From positions 54,295-118,294 of the forward strand of contig NZ_SWJZ01000030.1 of assembly GCF_005144475.1 (NCBI RefSeq): 64,000 nucleotides of DNA, written 5' to 3'. Source of the stretch: Rhodobacter capsulatus. Lineage in GTDB: Bacteria; Pseudomonadota; Alphaproteobacteria; Rhodobacterales; Rhodobacteraceae. The notes under the pieces were generated by a model, which was not told where the DNA came from, did no database searches, and was given only the letters and a program-made list of their open reading frames with translations. Each line of letters begins with the position of its first letter. Within the stretch, counting starts at the first letter, position 1. The translations under genes and the position numbers were made by a program. Of this stretch, positions 17,917 through 26,804 are shown piece by piece.

Positions 17917-18762
17917 TCATCGGGAGATTTCTCCTGCCAAAACGGCGCGTCCGTGCACGGCGAGGATTGCAGTGAACCTTGGACAGCCGAACTGTCGGAC
18001 GACATTTAGGACACGAGCATCGTAGGCGGTTTGGCCAATCAGGCTGCACAAATCCGATGCGTGAAACTGTCGGTTGGCGCTCGGAGCAGCCCGAATCTGC
18101 TGATGAAGCTCGAGCGTTTTGGGATCTTCTTTGGCCAGCGGCTCCGGCTCCGATGAAAACGTTGGAGCCCGGCTTGACGAACTGGTCCGCCAGCGCCGCA
18201 TGAAGCCGAGCAAGTAACCAGCCGGGACATGGGCATTCCCTCGCAACCGATTGAATGCAAGGAAGCGCTCCCAAATGACCTGCGTGTCGACGTTCCAGCA
18301 GGCCAGCGATGTCTTTGCAGCCTTGATCAAATCTGCCCAAGGTGTTCGATAGACGTTCGTTCCTACTCCGATCTCGATCTTCCCTGCAAAGATAGTTTTG
18401 TTCTTAGACTCTCTAGATAGTGATGTGTCGCCTGCAACTGACACGACATCTGGCGCTGTTCCAGTTGCGATATGCCCCCCGAACCGGAACAGCCAGGGCG
18501 CAAACTTGCCATTGGGCTTCCACCGGGCCAGCGCCAAGCCGGACGCCGCGAGCTCGACCAGGAGCGCCGTCAAGTGCTGCCGCGACACGCCCATCTTCTC
18601 GGCGAGGTGCGCCAGTGTGAACGCAGCCGTCCCGCGCTCGAGCCCGTTGTAGCCGTCCTTCCAGGCGATCCCGTCGAGGATGATGGTCGCGAGCTTATGG
18701 GCCGCAGTTGAGAGCGGGGTTTCGGTGATGCGGCGCAGAATGGCGCCAGTGGTGAGTTCCAT
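17917..18762 (-). CDS. helix-turn-helix protein, possible replication or control protein of the element
   Basis: A 281-residue protein whose N-terminal third carries a winged-helix-like segment (FTLAHLAEKMGVSRQHLTALLVELAASGLA). The rest (KIEIGVGTNVYRTPWADLI, LRGNAHVPAGYLLGFMRRW) is not one I can assign. It stands alone between cusA and the secreted hypotheticals, and nested inverted repeats lie 33 bp upstream of its start (18795-18846). A plasmid replication initiator or a regulator both fit; neither is shown by the sequence. The ribosome site before the ATG is weak. Confidence 0.6.
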   Translation of the reverse strand: MELTTGAILRRITETPLSTAAHKLATIILDGIAWKDGYNGLERGTAAFTLAHLAEKMGVSRQHLTALLVELAASGLALARWKPNGKFAPWLFRFGGHIATGTAPDVVSVAGDTSLSRESKNKTIFAGKIEIGVGTNVYRTPWADLIKAAKTSLACWNVDTQVIWERFLAFNRLRGNAHVPAGYLLGFMRRWRTSSSSRAPTFSSEPEPLAKEDPKTLELHQQIRAAPSANRQFHASDLCSLIGQTAYDARVLNVVRQFGCPRFTAILAVHGRAVLAGEISR

Positions 18763-18794
18763 GGTGTGTCGTTCCGTCTTTGGGCGACACCAGA

Positions 18795-18846
18795 CCGTTC
18801 AGCGTGCAAAATTTCGTTCCGGCAAAGGCATTTGCCGGTTGAACGG
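18795..18846. repeat. nested inverted repeats upstream of the HTH gene
   Basis: Outer perfect arms CCGTTCA (18795-18801) and TGAACGG (18840-18846) enclose an inner perfect palindrome CCGGCAAA-ggca-TTTGCCGG (18819-18838). They lie in the 216-bp gap between the HTH gene and the secreted protein gene. Candidate operator, or part of an origin if the neighbouring protein is an initiator. Confidence 0.55.
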
Positions 18847-18978
18847 ACCCAAAGCTCGCGCTAGATTCCTACCACCACGAGGAAATCAGTGCGGCGTCGG
18901 GCCTATGGTCTGGCGTCGTTTCTGTTTCTAGGGATCCGGTCTTTCGATCGTTTGGAGGGAGGGCGGTCCTTCAGGTTC

Positions 18979-19614
18979 TTAGTAGTGAACCTCTTCGTGT
19001 CCGTAGCTGTCTTGATAGTCGCGCCATTCGACGAAGACAGACCGGTGCCAATAAGAACGGCAGTCCGCCGGCACGGCGAGATCTGAGGCGGTCGGAACCG
19101 CAGAAACGCTGCTCCGGCGACGGCTGTAGTCGCCTTGAGCTCCATAGGTGCCCATGTAGACCGATCCCCGGCTGTTGCAGTCGCCGTCAGAGTTGCGTCG
19201 CTGCTGGTAGGTGATTTCGAACACGCGGATCGAGCGGACGAAGTCAAACGCCGGATCGGAGATGTCGACATCCGCCCGGTCTTGGACGAGCTGAAGCACC
19301 CACGGCGTTGCCGGGATTGAGACGAGCGGCTCACCGCGAACGCCGATGTCGAATAGGCGCTCGATCGGTTTCGCCTCACCAAGGAAAGTCGCCCGCATCG
19401 GACAGTTCCAGATCTGCAGCGGCGGCTCGACTGGCCATGGGGTGATCCGGGCAATGAAGACGGTACGGGCGTGGGCGCATTCTGCCGAGGCTGGCCAGCC
19501 GCCAGCGAGGCATAGAAGGATCGCGCAATCGACAGGGTAGGCGGCGGCGGGCGTCGCAAGAGAAAGGGACACGGCAGTCGCTGCGAGGGTGGCCGCAGCT
19601 CGTAGTCTGGTCAT
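18979..19614 (-). CDS. exported Cys-containing hypothetical protein of the conjugation region
   Basis: A 211-residue protein with a clear signal peptide ending ATPAAAYP, followed by a cysteine-bearing segment (VDCAILLCLAGGWPASAECAHA) and a basic middle (TYQQRRNSDGDCNSRG). It resembles secreted proteins commonly found next to vir-type conjugation clusters in alphaproteobacterial plasmids, but no function is known to me. It is followed on the same strand, upstream, by a second small exported protein gene (19669-19971). Confidence 0.7.
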   Translation of the reverse strand: MTRLRAAATLAATAVSLSLATPAAAYPVDCAILLCLAGGWPASAECAHARTVFIARITPWPVEPPLQIWNCPMRATFLGEAKPIERLFDIGVRGEPLVSIPATPWVLQLVQDRADVDISDPAFDFVRSIRVFEITYQQRRNSDGDCNSRGSVYMGTYGAQGDYSRRRSSVSAVPTASDLAVPADCRSYWHRSVFVEWRDYQDSYGHEEVHY

Positions 19615-19668
19615 GGGGGTTTCCTTTTGATGATGCCGGGGATGGAAAGGGGGCCTGATCTGGAACGG

Positions 19669-19971
19669 TCAACCGTCAGGCTCGGGGCCGAGCGCCTGGT
19701 AGTCGCGGATCGCACGGTTGATCTCTTCGGACACTTGGGCTCGCGCGGCGTCGAGACAGTGCAGATAGGACTGTGCCTCATCGAAGTAGGCCGTGAACTC
19801 CTGCCTGATCTCCACGCGATATTCGGCACGTGTGGCCGCATCGGTCAACGGTGCAGGCGGGACCGGCGGCAGGCAGTCCAAGGCCGTCGATGCTTGAGAG
19901 ACCCCGGAGACAGGCGTCGTGAGCAGGGTGGCGACGACGAGGTGAGCGCGTCTAGAGAGGAGAAAGGACAT
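19669..19971 (-). CDS. small exported hypothetical protein
   Basis: A 100-residue protein starting MSFLLSRRAHLVVATLL, a signal peptide ending near SQAS. The mature part has two cysteines (LDCLPPV and YLHCLDAA) and a charged helix (EYRVEIRQEFTAYFDEAQ). The frame is open to 20016 but that extension precedes the signal peptide, so 19971 is preferred. It lies 54 bp upstream of the exported protein at 18979-19614, with which it probably forms a unit. Function not recognised. Confidence 0.62.
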   Translation of the reverse strand: MSFLLSRRAHLVVATLLTTPVSGVSQASTALDCLPPVPPAPLTDAATRAEYRVEIRQEFTAYFDEAQSYLHCLDAARAQVSEEINRAIRDYQALGPEPDG

Positions 19972-20140
19972 GCGCGATCCGGGGATTTCAAAACATGTGC
20001 ATGAATTGCAAAACACCTCTATTGACGCAACAGAATTCTACCGCTAGGTGAGCGCCATGTTGTGCGACGACATGTTTCTCATCAGCGCAACATGCACTAT
20101 GTTCTGCCGTGAGCGTGTTGCTTTCGGAAGGTGCCAACCC

Positions 20141-20461
20141 ATGAGGAACTTGACCCCGGTGATCTTGCAGGCCGGACTTAAGGAGGCCCTGACCGAAGGC
20201 GGCATCGTCGAAGCCCTCTGTGTCGAGGACGCAAAGAAGGTTCTCAATGTCTGGCAAGGCACCTGGCGGATCCAGTTGCGCCTTGGCGACCAGACAGCCC
20301 TTCTGGTGATCTCGCGCGGGCTCGAACCCCGGGAGTTCAAGACCGTCACCGGTCTGATCTCCTTCGCGGTCGAGTTGGGTCTGACCACGGTCCCCGTTCC
20401 TTTGAAGAAGGGAGAGAAGGCGACCTGGACCCATGACGCAGCGGTGGAGCCCATACCCTGA
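20141..20461 (+). CDS. small conserved-looking hypothetical protein at the head of the virB operon
   Basis: A 106-residue soluble protein ([57 protein letters not shown]). No domain recognised. The open frame starts at 20048, but the ATG at 20141 begins the conserved-looking part. The 3' end overlaps the start of the first transglycosylase by 29 bp, so it is probably co-transcribed with virB1 and may be a regulator or accessory of the transfer operon. Confidence 0.6.
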   Translation: MRNLTPVILQAGLKEALTEGGIVEALCVEDAKKVLNVWQGTWRIQLRLGDQTALLVISRGLEPREFKTVTGLISFAVELGLTTVPVPLKKGEKATWTHDAAVEPIP

Positions 20462-21143
20462 TCTGACCCTCTGCGGCGGGCTGGCGCTTTGGCTCATGGC
20501 CGCACAAGGTGCCGTGGCCGAGGTCATCGACCTTGGCGCAGGGACAGAGGACCTGCGGGTTCGGGCCAGCGTTCTCGATTTTGGCAAAGAGTTTCCCAAG
20601 CGCGGCGATCTGAACGGCGTCGAGTTCACAGATGGTGTTGAGACCGATGCAGCTGACGACGGTCTCGTTGTGCTTGCGTCCTATGGCACGACCCCGAAGG
20701 GCAGGGGTCCGCGTGGCACAGCCGAAATCGAGGATCTCGTACTCGACGTCGGCGACGACTACCTCCGCCATCCAGCGCTGAAGGCGGCCGGGCTCTCCGG
20801 GACGGAATGGCTCGCACTCTTTCGGGCCAACATCGGAGTGGAATCCGCCTTCAATCCGGATGCGCGCTCATCGGTCGGTGCCATCGGCCTGGGTCAGCTG
20901 ATGCCCGGAACCGCCGAACTCCTCGGTGTCGATCCCCATGACCCGGAAGACAATCTGCACGGTTCGGCCCGCTATCTCCTCACCCAGCTTGAGGACTTCG
21001 GCGCCGCCGATCTTGCTCTGGCAGCCTACAACGCCGGACCCGAAGCGGTCCGCGACTATGGCGGCATCCCCCCTTATGCCGAGACCGAGGGCCATGTGGC
21101 CAAGGTTTTGCGGCTGACCAACGCAACCCTCAGTTCGGAGTAA
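20433..21143 (+). CDS. virB1: VirB1-like lytic transglycosylase
   Basis: Periplasmic muramidase that opens peptidoglycan for assembly of the type IV secretion channel. Signal peptide about residues 12-29. The SLT domain fills the C-terminal half: catalytic glutamate in IGVESAFNP, then [15 protein letters not shown] and [13 protein letters not shown], which are the soluble lytic transglycosylase motifs. It is the first recognised virB gene. A second transglycosylase domain occurs in the same operon at 24389-25492. Confidence 0.9.
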   Translation: MTQRWSPYPDLTLCGGLALWLMAAQGAVAEVIDLGAGTEDLRVRASVLDFGKEFPKRGDLNGVEFTDGVETDAADDGLVVLASYGTTPKGRGPRGTAEIEDLVLDVGDDYLRHPALKAAGLSGTEWLALFRANIGVESAFNPDARSSVGAIGLGQLMPGTAELLGVDPHDPEDNLHGSARYLLTQLEDFGAADLALAAYNAGPEAVRDYGGIPPYAETEGHVAKVLRLTNATLSSE

Positions 21144-21152
21144 CTCCCTCAC

Positions 21153-21467
21153 ATGTTTAGGACCTTTTTTGGCGCGCGATTGCCTCGCCTGGCTTTGCAT
21201 ACCCTTTTGCTGGCGCTGCCTTTCGCGGCAATCCTCGCAGAGCCTGCCCTCGCGCAGAACCTCGACCCCCTCGAAAACATGCTGCAGGTCGTGGTGGACG
21301 GGCTGACCGGCCCGATCGGGCGGCTGATTGCGATCCTCGCCGTCGTGGCTGCGGGCTACATGATGTTCACCGGCCGCCTGAACTGGCCCCTCTTCCTTGC
21401 GATCTTCTTCGGTGTGGTCCTCGTCTTCTCGGCCGCGACCATCATCGACGGCTTTGCGGCCCCCTGA
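21153..21467 (+). CDS. virB2: VirB2/TrbC-like conjugative pilin
   Basis: Major pilus subunit. 104 residues with a long signal peptide cleaved near ALAQN (about residue 35), followed by two hydrophobic helices (IGRLIAILAVVAAGYMMF and FLAIFFGVVLVFSAATII) with a short polar loop GRLNWP, the standard pilin plan. Begins 9 bp after virB1. Confidence 0.9.
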   Translation: MFRTFFGARLPRLALHTLLLALPFAAILAEPALAQNLDPLENMLQVVVDGLTGPIGRLIAILAVVAAGYMMFTGRLNWPLFLAIFFGVVLVFSAATIIDGFAAP

Positions 21468-21524
21468 GGCGGGATCGGCGCCAGACCGGGTGGCATTGCA
21501 CACCCGGCTTGGCCGATCCCTCGG

Positions 21525-21809
21525 ATGTTCCCCATGCATGACGCGCCCCTGTTTCTCGGCCTCACCCGGCCGCCAAAGATCTTCGGCCTGCCCATCGGCT
21601 ACTTCGTGAGCCTGATGCTGGGCTCGGTCATTCCCTTCGTGGGCGCGAACGATTGGCGGTTCTTGCTGATCGGCGTCATCGGCTATCCGGTCTTGTGGTT
21701 CGTGGCAGACCGCAACCCGCACCTCTTCGAGACGGTCGCGGTGGTCTTTTCCCGGACACCGCGCACACATGGCAAGTCGGCCTTTGGCGGAGATCGCCAT
21801 GTCAGCTGA
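21525..21809 (+). CDS. virB3: VirB3-like membrane protein
   Basis: Small inner-membrane protein of the type IV secretion channel (94 residues). It opens DAPLFLGLTRPPKIFGLP, as VirB3 proteins do, then has two closely spaced hydrophobic stretches and a short cytosolic tail. Its 3' end overlaps the VirB4 start by 11 bp, matching the known close partnership of VirB3 with VirB4. Confidence 0.9.
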   Translation: MFPMHDAPLFLGLTRPPKIFGLPIGYFVSLMLGSVIPFVGANDWRFLLIGVIGYPVLWFVADRNPHLFETVAVVFSRTPRTHGKSAFGGDRHVS

Positions 21810-24177
21810 CCTCAAGTCTCTCTTCCCTGCCACGCCGGCGCTTCGATCTGTCTTGCGGCCTGAGGATCTTACAGCCGAGACCCTCGCCCGGCACTTGCCG
21901 TGGCTCTCCGCGCCCGCGGACAATTTGATCCTGACCCGGCAGGGTGACCTGATCGCCTCGGCCGTGGTCGAAGGGCAGGACAGTTTCACGAGGGAAGAAG
22001 GGGACCTCTCACTCGCGACCACTTCGCTTGCGCGGCTGATCGGCCAGTTGGGCGAAGGCTTCGGGTTCCATGTCTCCAAGCTGACCCTGCCGGACGCACC
22101 CCAAGTGAAGCCCTTCGATGGAGAGGGTTCCGGGGAGGCGTTCGCGGCAATGGTCGATGCCCGCTGGCAGGCGCATCTTCACGCACGCACCCTGAAGCGG
22201 CGAGTGCTGGTGGTCTCGCTCATCCTTCGCCCCACGGCGCTGAAACGAGCCCCGCTGATTGGCGCACTCTTTAAGGCAGCCTTCACAGGCGACTTAGGCC
22301 AGAGGACCGAACGCTTGAATGAAGCGATGGGCCTTTTGGCCGGGGCCTGCCAGGGTCTGGGCTTTCGGCGCCTAAGCATCTCTTCCGGGGAATGGCTTGG
22401 TCTCCTTGGCGTCCTTCTTGGGCAGCCGATGGCCAAGGTGCTTCCGATGCGCGGCCAGTTTCTTGCCGAGGCTGTTGCGTCATCGCAGATGACTTTTGCC
22501 GGCAAGCGGGTGGAAATCGAAACCGGCGTCGGGATGCGCTTCGGGACGATCTTCGGTGTGAAATCCTATCCGGCCCGCACCTGGGCGCGGATGCTCGACG
22601 CGCTGGAACTGCCCTACGACATCGTCATCACCAACAGCTTCACGCCCGCTCGCAACAACGAAATCGAAGAGCGCATCAAGCGCACGGCACGCCAGATGCG
22701 CGCCTCCGAAGATGCCGCCGAAACCCTGCGTCAGGAGCTTTATGAGGCCGCGGACAACGTCGCCTCGGGCCGGCAGGTCTTCGGCAAGCACCACCTGACC
22801 GTCATGGTCACGGCCGAGACCCCGGAACAGCTTGAGGAAGCCGCCTCCGAAGTCTGGCGCGCCGGGCAGGATTGTGGGGCGACTCTGGTGCGCGAGAGTT
22901 TCGCTGCCCGCGCGGCCTGGTTTGCTCAAGCCCCCGGCAATTGGGCTTACCGCCCGCGCACATCACTTTTGTCAGCCCAGAACTTTGCCCATCTCGCGGC
23001 GCTTCACCGGGTGACGGAAGGCCGGTCCAAGGCACAGTCGCCCTGGGGCGAGACGATCACGGCGCTGCCAACGGTCACCTCAAGCCTCTACCGCTTCAAT
23101 TTCCACGACAAGGGCGAGCGCGGTGCCGAGCCGAGCGCCGGCCACACGCTGGTGTTGGGCCGCACGGGGTCGGGCAAGACCCTCGGCACCGCTTTTCTAA
23201 TGGCGCAGGCCCGGCGAGTGCATGCCCGCATCCTCGTCATCGACAAGGACCGCGGTCTCGAGATGGCCGTGCGCGCCTTGGGTGGCAGCTATTCTGCGAT
23301 CAGGATCGGCGAGGCGACCGGCCTCAATCCGTTCCAGACCGAGACCGATGAGCGCGGTGCGGCCTGGCTCACCGACTGGCTTGGTGACATCCTTGCAGGG
23401 TCGCGCCCCTTCGAGACCGCCCAAACCGTCAGCTTGAACGCCGCTGTCCGTCAGATTGTCACGGCCGATCCGCGGCTCAGGACGTTCGATGGCCTCGCCA
23501 CCCTCGTCGCGTCAACAGACGACGAGGGCGACCTTGTGGGCCGGGTCCGGGAATGGGGGCGGGGAGGCCGACATGGCTGGCTCTTTGGGCCCGGGGCCGC
23601 TTCCGAGATCAGCCTTTCCGAAGATGTGGTCGGCATCGACATGTCGGAGATCCTTGATCTTGGAACCGAGCGCTCGGCACTTCTCGCCTATCTCTTCCGC
23701 CGCATCGAACGGGTGATCGAGGATCGTCGTCCGACCCTCATCGTCATCGATGAGGCCTGGAAGATGCTCGACGATCCGATCTTCGAGAAGCGGCTGCATG
23801 ACTGGCTTGTCACCATGCGAAAAAAGAACGCCGTGGTGATGATGCTGACCCAGACTCCGACCCATCTGACCCGGGTCAAGGTCGGACAGATCATCGCGGA
23901 AAGCGTGGTGACCCAGCTTCTCTATCCGAACCCGCGCGCCAACCCCGAGGATTACCGGATCCTGCGGCTCAACGAGAAAGAGGCCGAGTTCCTCTGCACG
24001 CCCACAGGTGGCCTGCGCCTCGCCCTCCTGCGTTCGGCCGGGGACTCGGTCTTCGTGAACATGGATCTCGCGGCTCTTGGGCCCGCCCTCGCCGTGCTTG
24101 GCGGCGGCCGATCTGGCGAAGACCGCGCCCCCTATGGCTGGCGTGACACACCCGATTTCTGGAAGGACATGACGTGA
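21799..24177 (+). CDS. virB4: VirB4 family type IV secretion ATPase
   Basis: Large cytoplasmic ATPase powering pilus assembly and substrate transfer. In 792 residues, Walker A is GRTGSGKT (454-461) and Walker B is LIVIDEAWKML (D651-E652); the N-terminal half is the CagE/TrbE/VirB domain. ATG 21799 is preferred over 21769 because GGAG lies just upstream and the VirB3 overlap is then short. Downstream is a lipoprotein overlapping by 4 bp. Confidence 0.95.
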   Translation: MSADLKSLFPATPALRSVLRPEDLTAETLARHLPWLSAPADNLILTRQGDLIASAVVEGQDSFTREEGDLSLATTSLARLIGQLGEGFGFHVSKLTLPDAPQVKPFDGEGSGEAFAAMVDARWQAHLHARTLKRRVLVVSLILRPTALKRAPLIGALFKAAFTGDLGQRTERLNEAMGLLAGACQGLGFRRLSISSGEWLGLLGVLLGQPMAKVLPMRGQFLAEAVASSQMTFAGKRVEIETGVGMRFGTIFGVKSYPARTWARMLDALELPYDIVITNSFTPARNNEIEERIKRTARQMRASEDAAETLRQELYEAADNVASGRQVFGKHHLTVMVTAETPEQLEEAASEVWRAGQDCGATLVRESFAARAAWFAQAPGNWAYRPRTSLLSAQNFAHLAALHRVTEGRSKAQSPWGETITALPTVTSSLYRFNFHDKGERGAEPSAGHTLVLGRTGSGKTLGTAFLMAQARRVHARILVIDKDRGLEMAVRALGGSYSAIRIGEATGLNPFQTETDERGAAWLTDWLGDILAGSRPFETAQTVSLNAAVRQIVTADPRLRTFDGLATLVASTDDEGDLVGRVREWGRGGRHGWLFGPGAASEISLSEDVVGIDMSEILDLGTERSALLAYLFRRIERVIEDRRPTLIVIDEAWKMLDDPIFEKRLHDWLVTMRKKNAVVMMLTQTPTHLTRVKVGQIIAESVVTQLLYPNPRANPEDYRILRLNEKEAEFLCTPTGGLRLALLRSAGDSVFVNMDLAALGPALAVLGGGRSGEDRAPYGWRDTPDFWKDMT

Positions 24178-24380
24178 CCTTAAGCAACCGCCTGATCCCC
24201 ACTTCCCTTCTCGCGTTCACCCTTCTTTCCGCTTGCGCTGGCGTCGAGACGGGGGCCGTCTCCCCCTGCCATGGCCAGTTCCGAGCCGAGGGCAAATACT
24301 TTGCTGCGCGGGAGCAAAGTGACGGCACGACCGTCATCGTCTCGACGATGAACGACCCCGACGCCCGTTGCGAGAACTGA
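24174..24380 (+). CDS. small lipoprotein, probable VirB7 counterpart
   Basis: A 68-residue protein with a lipobox LLSAC (C21) at the end of a signal peptide, and two further cysteines (SPCHG and DARCEN). Size, lipid anchor and place in the operon fit VirB7, which stabilises VirB9 in the outer membrane. Sequence similarity alone would not show this. It overlaps virB4 by 4 bp (ATGA). Confidence 0.7.
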   Translation: MTLSNRLIPTSLLAFTLLSACAGVETGAVSPCHGQFRAEGKYFAAREQSDGTTVIVSTMNDPDARCEN

Positions 24381-24388
24381 GCCACCTC

Positions 24389-25492
24389 ATGCGTCGTGCC
24401 CCTCTCCTTCTCGGGCTTCTCCTCGGCACTGCGGTGCCTATGGGCCTCCTGGCCCAGGGCGTGCCAATCATCGACGGCTCGCGACTGTCGAACTTCATCT
24501 CGCGTCTTGTCGAGCAGGCTGAGGACGCGGTGAAGCAGGGGGAGAAACTCAGCACCCGCACAGAACTCAGCGAGATCGAAGACGACCAGCTGGCCGCCTA
24601 TGAGCGTTTCCTCGCAGATACGACCGGCGTGACTGACCTCAGCGGCTTCGAGATGGGGGAGGGGACCTTCCCTCCTGCCGCCGAGGTCTATCCCCTTGAG
24701 GAGACAAGCCCGGAAAGCCAGCGGCTCTTCGGTGAAGGCGAGACGGTCGAGGCGATGATCATCGCCATGGCGGCGCGGTATGAAACGCATCCCGGCGTCG
24801 TGAAGGTCGGGCTCACGCCCACGACCTGGCGCATTCTTTTCCAGTCGCTGGTGAAGCAGGAAAGCGGGTTCTCTAACGCGGCGATCAGCCCGGTCGGGGC
24901 CATGGGCTTTTGCCAGTTGATGCCCGGCACTGCCGCCGATCTCGGTGTTGATCCGACCGACCCGCTGCAGAACCTCGATGGTGGCGCACGCTATCTCGCG
25001 ACCCAGCTCAACAGCTTCGGCCGGATCGACTTCGCGCTCGCGGCCTATAACGCCGGACCGGGCAACGTCCAGAAATACGGCGGCATCCCACCCTTCGAGG
25101 AAACCCAGAATTACGTCCGCCGGATCTCGGGCTACTACGACGCCTACCTCTCGGTGATCACCGGCGCGGACGTAACGGGCACGCTGGCGGGGGTGGAGGG
25201 CGCCAGTGCCGAGTGGGGCAACATGTCCTCGGCCTTCATCGGCTATTCCGGCCAGCAGTCGGGGCAGATCGAGGCGGCGATGGCCCGGATCAAGGGGTTT
25301 CTTGAAGAGGCCAAGCCCCAGACCCCGAAAGAAGCGGTCGACCAGAACACCTATATGCTTGCCGAACGCGCGCGCCTCATGGCCCTGACGCTGCGGCTCC
25401 GCGCCGGTGCCGTCAAGGTCGAGGCAGCCCGAGGGCTCTCGGACGCCGCGCAATCCCTGCAATACACCACCTTCTGGGAGTACACTCCGTGA
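24389..25492 (+). CDS. lytic transglycosylase with VirB5-like N-terminal start
   Basis: Exported 367-residue protein. After the signal peptide (ends LLAQG) it runs [17 protein letters not shown], which closely matches the start of the next gene ([17 protein letters not shown]), a VirB5/TrbJ-like protein. In the middle is a full SLT domain: QESGFSNAA with the catalytic glutamate, [15 protein letters not shown] and [14 protein letters not shown]. An alpha-helical tail rich in A, R and L follows. It looks like a VirB5-like protein with an inserted or fused muramidase. The ATG at 24389 begins the signal peptide and is preferred over 24368. Confidence 0.85.
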   Translation: MRRAPLLLGLLLGTAVPMGLLAQGVPIIDGSRLSNFISRLVEQAEDAVKQGEKLSTRTELSEIEDDQLAAYERFLADTTGVTDLSGFEMGEGTFPPAAEVYPLEETSPESQRLFGEGETVEAMIIAMAARYETHPGVVKVGLTPTTWRILFQSLVKQESGFSNAAISPVGAMGFCQLMPGTAADLGVDPTDPLQNLDGGARYLATQLNSFGRIDFALAAYNAGPGNVQKYGGIPPFEETQNYVRRISGYYDAYLSVITGADVTGTLAGVEGASAEWGNMSSAFIGYSGQQSGQIEAAMARIKGFLEEAKPQTPKEAVDQNTYMLAERARLMALTLRLRAGAVKVEAARGLSDAAQSLQYTTFWEYTP

Positions 25493-26298
25493 GACCTTTC
25501 GTCCTTCGAACGAGGGCGCGTCTCGCGCTCGCCGTCTGTGCAACGCTTCTGGCATCACCTCTTCTGGCCCAAGGCGTGCCCGTTATCGACGGCACCAACC
25601 TTGCCAAGAACATCGAGCAGCTGCAGGCGGCACTGCGCGACGCAGAAAACCAGATCGCGCAGATCGAAGAGTTGAAAAAGCAGGTCGAGACCGGTCTCGA
25701 GCAGCTGACCAACCTTGAAGGCATTCTCGGATCGATCTCGGGCCTGAACGAGATCGCAAGCCTATACAATTCGGTAGAGGACCTGCGCTCGCGGGCGGCC
25801 AAGATCACCGATCTTTCCGGCTTCCAGGACGCACTGACCATCGGGGACTTCGATGGGCTCCTGGACAGCCTTCTAGATGGCGATGTGACCATGGGCGACA
25901 AGATGGCCGCCGAATACATGCGCGACACGCTGGAAGGGGCCGGCCTGACCTCGGAAACTCTTGCTGGGTTGTCGTCATCGGAGAACCCGCAGGACAAGCT
26001 CATCGCGACGACCGCTGCTACGAGCGCCACGGCCATGGGCGTGGCGCAGCTCTCCTACGAGGAAGCCGCCCAAAGCCTCGCGCGGATCGACGGCCTTGTC
26101 GACGAGATCGCCAACCAGGAAGGCCTGAAGGAAAGCATCGACCTCAACACCCGGATGGCCGCCGAGACCAACTACATGCTCGGCCAGATGTGGCGCCTGA
26201 ACGCGGCTGCAGGGCTGGCCGCCGGGCAGACGGGCGTCAACTGGGCCGCAGAACAGGCCAAGGAAAAGAGCTTCTTCGACTACTCGGGGGCCGAATGA
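25489..26298 (+). CDS. virB5: VirB5/TrbJ-like type IV secretion protein
   Basis: Exported minor pilus component of 269 residues. Signal peptide ends SPLLAQG. The mature protein opens with [20 protein letters not shown] and then a coiled-coil-like stretch ([20 protein letters not shown]), typical of VirB5/TrbJ. The C-terminal part has further helices. It overlaps the preceding transglycosylase gene by 4 bp and the following gene by 4 bp. Confidence 0.82.
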   Translation: MRPFVLRTRARLALAVCATLLASPLLAQGVPVIDGTNLAKNIEQLQAALRDAENQIAQIEELKKQVETGLEQLTNLEGILGSISGLNEIASLYNSVEDLRSRAAKITDLSGFQDALTIGDFDGLLDSLLDGDVTMGDKMAAEYMRDTLEGAGLTSETLAGLSSSENPQDKLIATTAATSATAMGVAQLSYEEAAQSLARIDGLVDEIANQEGLKESIDLNTRMAAETNYMLGQMWRLNAAAGLAAGQTGVNWAAEQAKEKSFFDYSGAE

Positions 26299-26801
26299 TG
26301 CGGCGGGCGTCTCACCAGATCGCGGCGGTTGCTGTCCTCGTCTGCCTTGCCAACTTCGCCGCAGCGGAGGACCTCGCCTCATTGAGCGACGTTCAGCTGG
26401 CTGAAAGAACCCGGGAAGCGGTATGGGCGCAGGATGCGGAGGCCGCGCTGGATCTCCTGACCGAAATGCAGCGGCGCGGGACCGGGATCTTTGCCGCCGC
26501 AGATAGGCCTGCCTGCGAAGAGGTGATCGATCTGACCGAGGGGATCACCGACTGGCGCTTCAAGGGGGCATCGCGACAGGCCTACATCACGGCGGCGAAG
26601 ATAAAGGCCCTGGAGGCGGGGACATGCGGTTGCCTTTTCGATAGCTTCAGCTTCGACATGTTCACGTCGGAGATTCTGGGCAAGCCGGCTGCAGACCTCG
26701 TCAACGACGATCGTGCCGAGCTTGAGGCTTACCTCACGCAGCACCAACGCGAGACGGAGGCACGCTATCGCGACCTCGAGACCGTCTGCCGGTCCATGTG
26801 A
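26295..26801 (+). CDS. exported hypothetical protein of the virB operon
   Basis: 168 residues: signal peptide to about residue 24 (FAAAED), a helical mature part, and four cysteines (PACEEV, GTCGCLF, ETVCRSM) that may form two disulfides. I do not recognise the family. The ATG at 26295 overlaps the VirB5 stop (ATGA), so translation is coupled. Position between virB5 and virB6 suggests an accessory of the channel, but that is context only. Confidence 0.68.
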   Translation: MMRRASHQIAAVAVLVCLANFAAAEDLASLSDVQLAERTREAVWAQDAEAALDLLTEMQRRGTGIFAAADRPACEEVIDLTEGITDWRFKGASRQAYITAAKIKALEAGTCGCLFDSFSFDMFTSEILGKPAADLVNDDRAELEAYLTQHQRETEARYRDLETVCRSM

Positions 26802-26804
26802 TCC

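Noticed and set aside
16115..18340. 741-codon open frame on the minus strand opposite cusA
   Set aside because: It is antisense to a full-length, motif-complete CusA and consists of His/Arg/Gln-rich, low-sense sequence typical of shadow frames in high-GC DNA.
20868..22079. 403-codon minus-strand frame opposite virB1-virB4
   Set aside because: Covers four recognised genes on the other strand and has no recognisable content.
23969..25558. 529-codon minus-strand frame opposite the virB4 end and the transglycosylase gene
   Set aside because: Runs across three real overlapping plus-strand genes, with no domain or ribosome site; high-GC shadow.
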